Of a stretch of 16,212 nucleotides of DNA, positions 12,443 through 16,212 are shown piece after piece. Source of the stretch: Bifidobacteriaceae bacterium (GTDB lineage Bacteria > Actinomycetota > Actinomycetes > Actinomycetales > WQXJ01). Position 1 is the first letter of the stretch; the number at the start of each line of letters is the position of its first letter. Below the pieces are notes generated by a model, which was not told the origin of the DNA, searched no databases, and saw only the letters and a list, made by a program, of their open reading frames with translations. A program made the position numbers and the translations under genes. The stretch covers positions 1 to 16,212 of the forward strand of contig JAIRXV010000292.1 of NCBI GenBank assembly GCA_031268115.1, in the 5' to 3' direction.

Positions 12443-13837
12443 ATGGGTGTGTGCGATGTGCCGATCATTTCCACGGTGTGCGATGTTGCCGGCGAAGGAG
12501 CGGCCACGCTGATTTCAGCGCCGTTCGACTGGCTGGCATCCGCCATCGGCTCGGCGGCGGGCTGGCTGTTCGAGCAGGTCTGGACGGTGTTCGACACCAC
12601 AACCCTGGTCGATGTCACCGCCTCGGGCTACACCAAGGTCTACTCCCTGATCTTCGGCATCGCCTGTTTCGTGATGCTGATGTTCTTCTGCTTCCAACTC
12701 ATCACAGGGCTGGCTCACCACGAGGCCGGGGCGCTGAAACGCGCCGTCACCGGGTTGGCGAAATCGGTCCTCGGCTCGTTCATTGCGCTGACGATCACGG
12801 GGCTGCTGCTGGAAGCGACAGACCAGTTGACCATCGGCATCGTCCAGGCCACCGGGGAGACGATGGAGGGCATGGGTGGTCGCATCGGCCTGCTCGCCGC
12901 CGGGCTGGCCGGGATCAACTTGGCCGCTCCCGGCGCGGGCGCGATCCTGACCATATTCCTGGCCGGACTGGCGATCTCGGCGGCGCTGATCGTCTGGTTC
13001 TCGCTGCTGATCCGCAAGGCCTTGCTGCTGGTCGCCATCGTCATGGCCCCGTTCGCCCTGGCCGGGCAATCCTGGGACGTGACCAAGGGCTGGTTCGGCA
13101 AGTGGGCCAGCTTCGTGATCGCGCTGATCCTGTCCAAGCTGGTGCTGGTGGTGACAATGCTTGTCGCCATCACGCAGACCGCCTCGCCCATCGCCCCCGA
13201 CCTGGCCTCGATCTCAGAGCCGATAGCAGGCGTCGTATTGATGATGGTCGCCGCGTTTGCCCCCTACATGACCTACAAGCTGATCGCCTTCATGGGCGGC
13301 GACATGTACCACCTGATGAGCGCCGAGCAGGAAGCCAAACACGCCATGAACCGGCCCCTGCCGGTGCGGGCCTCAATGGGCAACCCGGCCCAAGTCCTCG
13401 GCGGCAATTCCGGTGGCGCTGGTTCCAACCCGCCGCCACCCGCCGCACCATCGGGCGGTCAAACCGCGAACGTCACGGCCACATCCTCGACCGCCGGGGC
13501 AGAAAGCCGAGGCGCTGCCGGAGCTGGAGGGACCAGCGGGGCCAGCGCGGGTGGTGCCGCCGCTTCGGGGGCCGGTGCCGGATCAGCCGGTGCCGGAGCC
13601 GGTGCGGCTGCCGCCGCTGGGCCTGCCGCCGCCGTCGTGATCGGTGCTCAAGTGGTCAAAGGCGCGGCCACCGCCGGACCAGCGTTGGGCGGGTCGGTCG
13701 GGGATGCGGCGATGGGACAGAGCGAGGCTGCCTCGCCGCCGCCGACTCCTCAAACGCCCAGCCCGCAGACGGTCTTCATACCCACGTCCTCGACACCGCC
13801 GCCCGAGCCGCCTGCCGCACCGGCCCTGGAGGCATAG
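12443..13837 (+). CDS. SCO6881-like / VirB6-TrbL-like polytopic channel protein
   Basis: 464 aa, ATG at 12443 behind AAAGGAG (12427-12433). The N-terminus holds a conserved-looking two-Cys segment CDVPIISTVCD (4-14). Roughly six to seven transmembrane helices follow between residues 65 and 290, including SLIFGIACFVMLMFFCFQLI, SVLGSFIALTITGLLLEA, ILTIFLAGLAISAALIVWFS, ALLLVAIVMAPFALAG and AGVVLMMVAAFAPYMTYKL. This hydrophobic core, with its MAPFALAG motif, fits the VirB6/TrbL superfamily that lines the inner-membrane channel. It matches the actinobacterial proteins called SCO6881 family. The last 150 residues are low-complexity Gly/Ala/Ser then Pro/Thr, probably disordered and outside the membrane core. 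It is followed three bases after its stop by the SCO6880-like gene, with GGAGG at its end serving as that gene's ribosome site. Confidence 0.85.
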   Translation: MGVCDVPIISTVCDVAGEGAATLISAPFDWLASAIGSAAGWLFEQVWTVFDTTTLVDVTASGYTKVYSLIFGIACFVMLMFFCFQLITGLAHHEAGALKRAVTGLAKSVLGSFIALTITGLLLEATDQLTIGIVQATGETMEGMGGRIGLLAAGLAGINLAAPGAGAILTIFLAGLAISAALIVWFSLLIRKALLLVAIVMAPFALAGQSWDVTKGWFGKWASFVIALILSKLVLVVTMLVAITQTASPIAPDLASISEPIAGVVLMMVAAFAPYMTYKLIAFMGGDMYHLMSAEQEAKHAMNRPLPVRASMGNPAQVLGGNSGGAGSNPPPPAAPSGGQTANVTATSSTAGAESRGAAGAGGTSGASAGGAAASGAGAGSAGAGAGAAAAAGPAAAVVIGAQVVKGAATAGPALGGSVGDAAMGQSEAASPPPTPQTPSPQTVFIPTSSTPPPEPPAAPALEA

Positions 13838-13840
13838 CCG

Positions 13841-15307
13841 ATGCCTGCCGCCACCGCCGGGAAGGCCGCCTACGACCTCAACCCGGTCAAGTTTTCCCGC
13901 CTGTCCAAGCGCGGCCTGCTGCTGGGCCTGTCCGGCCCGCAACTGGTCTGCTTCGGCATTGCCGCGTTCGCCATCGTCCTGTCGCTCTACTTGGGCGGGG
14001 GCACGGCACTGGCGTGGACCGCGCCGGTCTGGCTCGCCGGAACCTGCCTGGCGGTCGTCGGCGTCGGCGGCAGGAAACTCATCGAATGGGCGCCGATCAC
14101 GCTGCGGTGGATCAGCCGCACCCAGAAAGGCCAAACCATGTTCAAGCGTCGCATCGCCAAACCCCGACCCGCCGGAACCCTCGCCCTGCCCGGTGACGCC
14201 GCCTCGCTGCGGCAGTGGGTTGACGCCCAATCGGGGGCGGTGATGGTCCACGATCCGCACGCGGCAACGCTGACCGCCGTGGTCCAGGTGACCCATCCGT
14301 CGTTCGTGTTGCTCGACCCCGCAGAGCAGGAGCGGCGTGTCCAGGCGTGGTCCCGCGTGTTGGCAACCACTTGCCGGAGCGGGCGGATCGCCCGGCTGCA
14401 AGTGCTGGAACGCACCCTGCCTGATTCAGGCTCCGGCCTGGCCGACTGGTGGCGACTCCACGGCAGGGACGACGGCTCGTGGACCGCGAAGGTCTACCAA
14501 GAGTTGATCCGCCGGGCTGGGCCAGCATCGGAGCGCCACGCTACCACGATCTCGGTAGCCCTCGACATGAAGGCGGCGTCCCGCGCCATCCGGGGAGCCG
14601 GTGGCGGGATGCGCGGCGCCGCCGCCGTCCTCGGCCAGGAAATGAACACGTTGACCACGGCCCTGCGTTCCGCCGATCTGAGCCCTGGCTCGTGGCTGGG
14701 CGCCGAACAGTTGGCGTTCATGCTGCGCACCGCCTACGACCCAGCGGCAGCGGGAACGCTGGAGCGGCACGTCAAGATCGGGCGAGGCCTGGCCGACGCC
14801 GGACCCGTCGCCGTCCGCGAGGCTTGGAACGGCCTGCGCACCGATACCGCGCACCACGCCGTGTTGTGGATCAGCGAGTGGCCCCGCGCCCAAGTCTTCC
14901 CCGGATTCCTGTCTCCCGTGCTCCTATCGTCCGGTATCCGGCGCTCGTTCAGCCTGATGGTGATGCCGATGCGAGCCGACCAAGCCGCCCGCGACATCCG
15001 CCGCAAGAAGACCGAGCACATCGCCGACCACGCCCAACGCGCCAAGATCGGCCAGATCGAAGACGCCGCCACCACAGCCGAGTACGCCGACGTGCTCAAG
15101 CAGGAAGCCGACCTGACCAGCGGCCACGGCGTAGTCCGCTACGCCGGACTACTCGCCATCAGCGCCAAGACCGAAGAAGACCTCCAGACCGCACTAGCCG
15201 CCATCGAGCAAGCCGCCGTCCAAGCCTCCTGCGAGACCAGAACCCTGGTCGGCCAGCAAGCCCAAGCCTTCACCGCAGCCGCATTGCCCCTGTGCCGTCA
15301 GGTGTAG
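13841..15307 (+). CDS. SCO6880-like protein: VirB3/PrgI-like anchor plus VirB4 N-terminal-like domain
   Basis: 488 aa, ATG at 13841, nine bases after GGAGG. The first 90 residues resemble VirB3/PrgI. A cytoplasmic lead (DLNPVKFSRLSKRGLLLGLS) is followed by two helices, LVCFGIAAFAIVLSLYLGGG and WTAPVWLAGTCLAVVGVG. The rest, to 488, is soluble and follows the layout of the non-ATPase N-terminal half of VirB4 (CagE/TrbE/VirB type). Segments here are HPSFVLLDPAEQERRVQAW, the long helical FSLMVMPMRADQAARDIRRKK, and GVVRYAGLLAISAKTEEDLQ with its alpha-beta end. There is no Walker A motif. The ATPase core is encoded by the next gene, so the classical VirB3-VirB4 unit is cut in two at an unusual point. 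It acts at the cytoplasmic face of the channel. Confidence 0.84.
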   Translation: MPAATAGKAAYDLNPVKFSRLSKRGLLLGLSGPQLVCFGIAAFAIVLSLYLGGGTALAWTAPVWLAGTCLAVVGVGGRKLIEWAPITLRWISRTQKGQTMFKRRIAKPRPAGTLALPGDAASLRQWVDAQSGAVMVHDPHAATLTAVVQVTHPSFVLLDPAEQERRVQAWSRVLATTCRSGRIARLQVLERTLPDSGSGLADWWRLHGRDDGSWTAKVYQELIRRAGPASERHATTISVALDMKAASRAIRGAGGGMRGAAAVLGQEMNTLTTALRSADLSPGSWLGAEQLAFMLRTAYDPAAAGTLERHVKIGRGLADAGPVAVREAWNGLRTDTAHHAVLWISEWPRAQVFPGFLSPVLLSSGIRRSFSLMVMPMRADQAARDIRRKKTEHIADHAQRAKIGQIEDAATTAEYADVLKQEADLTSGHGVVRYAGLLAISAKTEEDLQTALAAIEQAAVQASCETRTLVGQQAQAFTAAALPLCRQV

Positions 15308-15328
15308 CGGGGACGGCCTGGGCACCTG

Positions 15329-16212
15329 ATGGACGTGGAAACCGAAGAGCGCGTTCACGCCGCCGTGCTGGTGCGGCCTGCCAAACAGCGCCGCAAGGAC
15401 CGCCGCGACCAGGACCGGGCGGCGCGACGCGCGATAGCCGAAGGGCAGCGCTCGCAACAAGAGCCGAGACGACTCTCTGCCGAGGCGGCGAAGCTCGAAC
15501 GAGCTTTGGCCGAGTACCTGCCCTCAACCGGGGACTACGGGCCAGACCAATTGCGGACCCCCGGCAAACTGCGCCTGCCGCAGCATCAAGACACGACCGC
15601 CGCGCTGGGCGGCGCGTACCCCTTCCTGGCCGAGGGAGGCCTGGGCGCGGATGGAGTGTTCATCGGCTCGGACATGTTCGGCGGCGCGAGCTTCGTCTAC
15701 GACCCGTGGGTGCTCTACCAGGCCGGGATCATCACCGCGCCCAACATCGTCCTGGCTGGGATCGTTGGTTCTGGCAAGTCGTCACTGGCGAAGTCTATGT
15801 ACACGCGCTCCATCCCGTTCGGGCGGCGCGTGTATGTGCCTGGCGACCCGAAAGGCGAGCACACCGCTGTCGCTGAGGCCGTAGGCGGGAAAGCGATCCA
15901 ATTGGGGCATGGCCGCCGCACGCGGCTGAACCCGCTTGATGAGGGTTACCGGCCCGGCCACCTGACCGACGCCGAGTGGAAAGCCCAAGTCACCGCGCGG
16001 CGGCGCGACCTGATCGGCGCGTTGGCAGAAACCGTGCTCGACCGCTCCATGACGCCCCTGGAGCACACCGCAATAGACGTGGCCCTTGGCCGCGCGGTCG
16101 CATCGGTGAGTGTGCCGATCCTGCCCATGGTCGTAGACCGCATCCTGGCCCCCGACCTTGACGACGACCCCGATGGGCGACTGGCCGAAGACAGCAGACA
16201 AGTCGGCCACGC
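15329..16212 (+). CDS. VirB4/TraC-type transfer ATPase, N-terminal portion (runs off the window)
   Basis: The frame is open from the ATG at 15329 to the last base, giving 294 codons without a stop; the 3' end is outside. There is no strong ribosome site (GGGGAC near 15309-15314), and the gene begins 21 bases after the SCO6880-like stop. The N-terminal 60 residues are very basic and helical (RRKDRRDQDRAARRAIAEGQ) and probably bind the partner or nucleic acid. The ATPase core starts near residue 95. A segment DPWVLYQAGIITAPNIVLAG (125-144) leads into Walker A GIVGSGKSS (144-152), then VYVPGDPKGEHTAVAEAVGG (168-187) as in VirB4/TraC/conjugal ATP-binding proteins, then RTRLNPLDEG. Walker B lies beyond the window. 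It energises channel assembly or substrate movement. A coupling protein (TraG/VirD4) is the alternative, but the position directly after the SCO6880-like gene favours VirB4. Confidence 0.85.
   Translation, partial: MDVETEERVHAAVLVRPAKQRRKDRRDQDRAARRAIAEGQRSQQEPRRLSAEAAKLERALAEYLPSTGDYGPDQLRTPGKLRLPQHQDTTAALGGAYPFLAEGGLGADGVFIGSDMFGGASFVYDPWVLYQAGIITAPNIVLAGIVGSGKSSLAKSMYTRSIPFGRRVYVPGDPKGEHTAVAEAVGGKAIQLGHGRRTRLNPLDEGYRPGHLTDAEWKAQVTARRRDLIGALAETVLDRSMTPLEHTAIDVALGRAVASVSVPILPMVVDRILAPDLDDDPDGRLAEDSRQVGH

Noticed and set aside
12451..14196. 581-codon plus-strand open frame
   Set aside because: Alternative frame of the SCO6881-like and SCO6880-like genes; the translation is Arg/His/Gly-rich without domains, an artefact of third-position GC.
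14449..15876. 475-codon plus-strand open frame
   Set aside because: Arg/Pro-rich translation out of frame with the SCO6880-like gene and the VirB4-type ATPase, both of which have recognisable features.

Overview
The window is high-GC DNA (mostly 60-68% where hand-counted) with many GTG starts, strong AGGAGG-type ribosome sites and tightly overlapping genes. The families present point to an actinomycete (Actinomycetota). They are an ArdC-like metallopeptidase, a short Prim-Pol primase, a DUF2637 membrane protein, a ParB-like protein, and a type IV secretion module with SCO6881-like and SCO6880-like proteins. The most economical reading is the middle of an integrative conjugative element or conjugative plasmid. 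No integrase, relaxase, coupling protein or attachment site lies in the window, so its ends are outside.

Layout. (a) 2-1951: an edge-truncated membrane protein, then an ABC ATPase and an ABC-2 type permease. All three overlap and look like a lantibiotic/bacteriocin immunity or export cargo operon; the ATPase carries a Glu in place of the Q-loop Gln. (b) 2214-3221: an AraC-family regulator. (c) 3384-8471: a translationally coupled block of ArdC-like protein, primase-polymerase, DUF2637 membrane protein fused to a helix-turn-helix, a 135-aa unknown, a 274-aa unknown with a faint sigma-region-2 look, and a ParB-domain protein. This looks like the element's leading-region and maintenance operon. 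(d) 8533-16212: the transfer channel. It encodes a membrane-anchored extracytoplasmic protein, a two-domain cell-wall hydrolase (transglycosylase-like plus M23), two DUF6112 small membrane proteins, a VirB6/TrbL-like SCO6881 protein, a SCO6880-like protein joining VirB3-like and VirB4 N-terminal-like parts, and a VirB4-type ATPase cut off by the window end.

The transfer block is interrupted at 10673-11884 by two minus-strand genes of clearly lower GC. They are a small two-helix membrane protein and a DUF4062 (TIR-related) protein with a predicted beta-sandwich tail, and they sit exactly between the two DUF6112 paralogues. This is the best candidate for an undescribed accessory system, perhaps defence, entry exclusion or inter-element competition.

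How it works together (inference): ArdC and the primase would protect and convert incoming single-stranded DNA. ParB and DUF2637-HTH would handle maintenance or spread, and the hydrolase would open the wall for the channel. The ABC operon and the DUF4062 pair are cargo. No gene-free stretch exceeds 300 bases. The longest, 1952-2213 and 11885-12097, hold no convincing gene, promoter or RNA. No tRNA, rRNA, CRISPR array or insertion sequence was seen.
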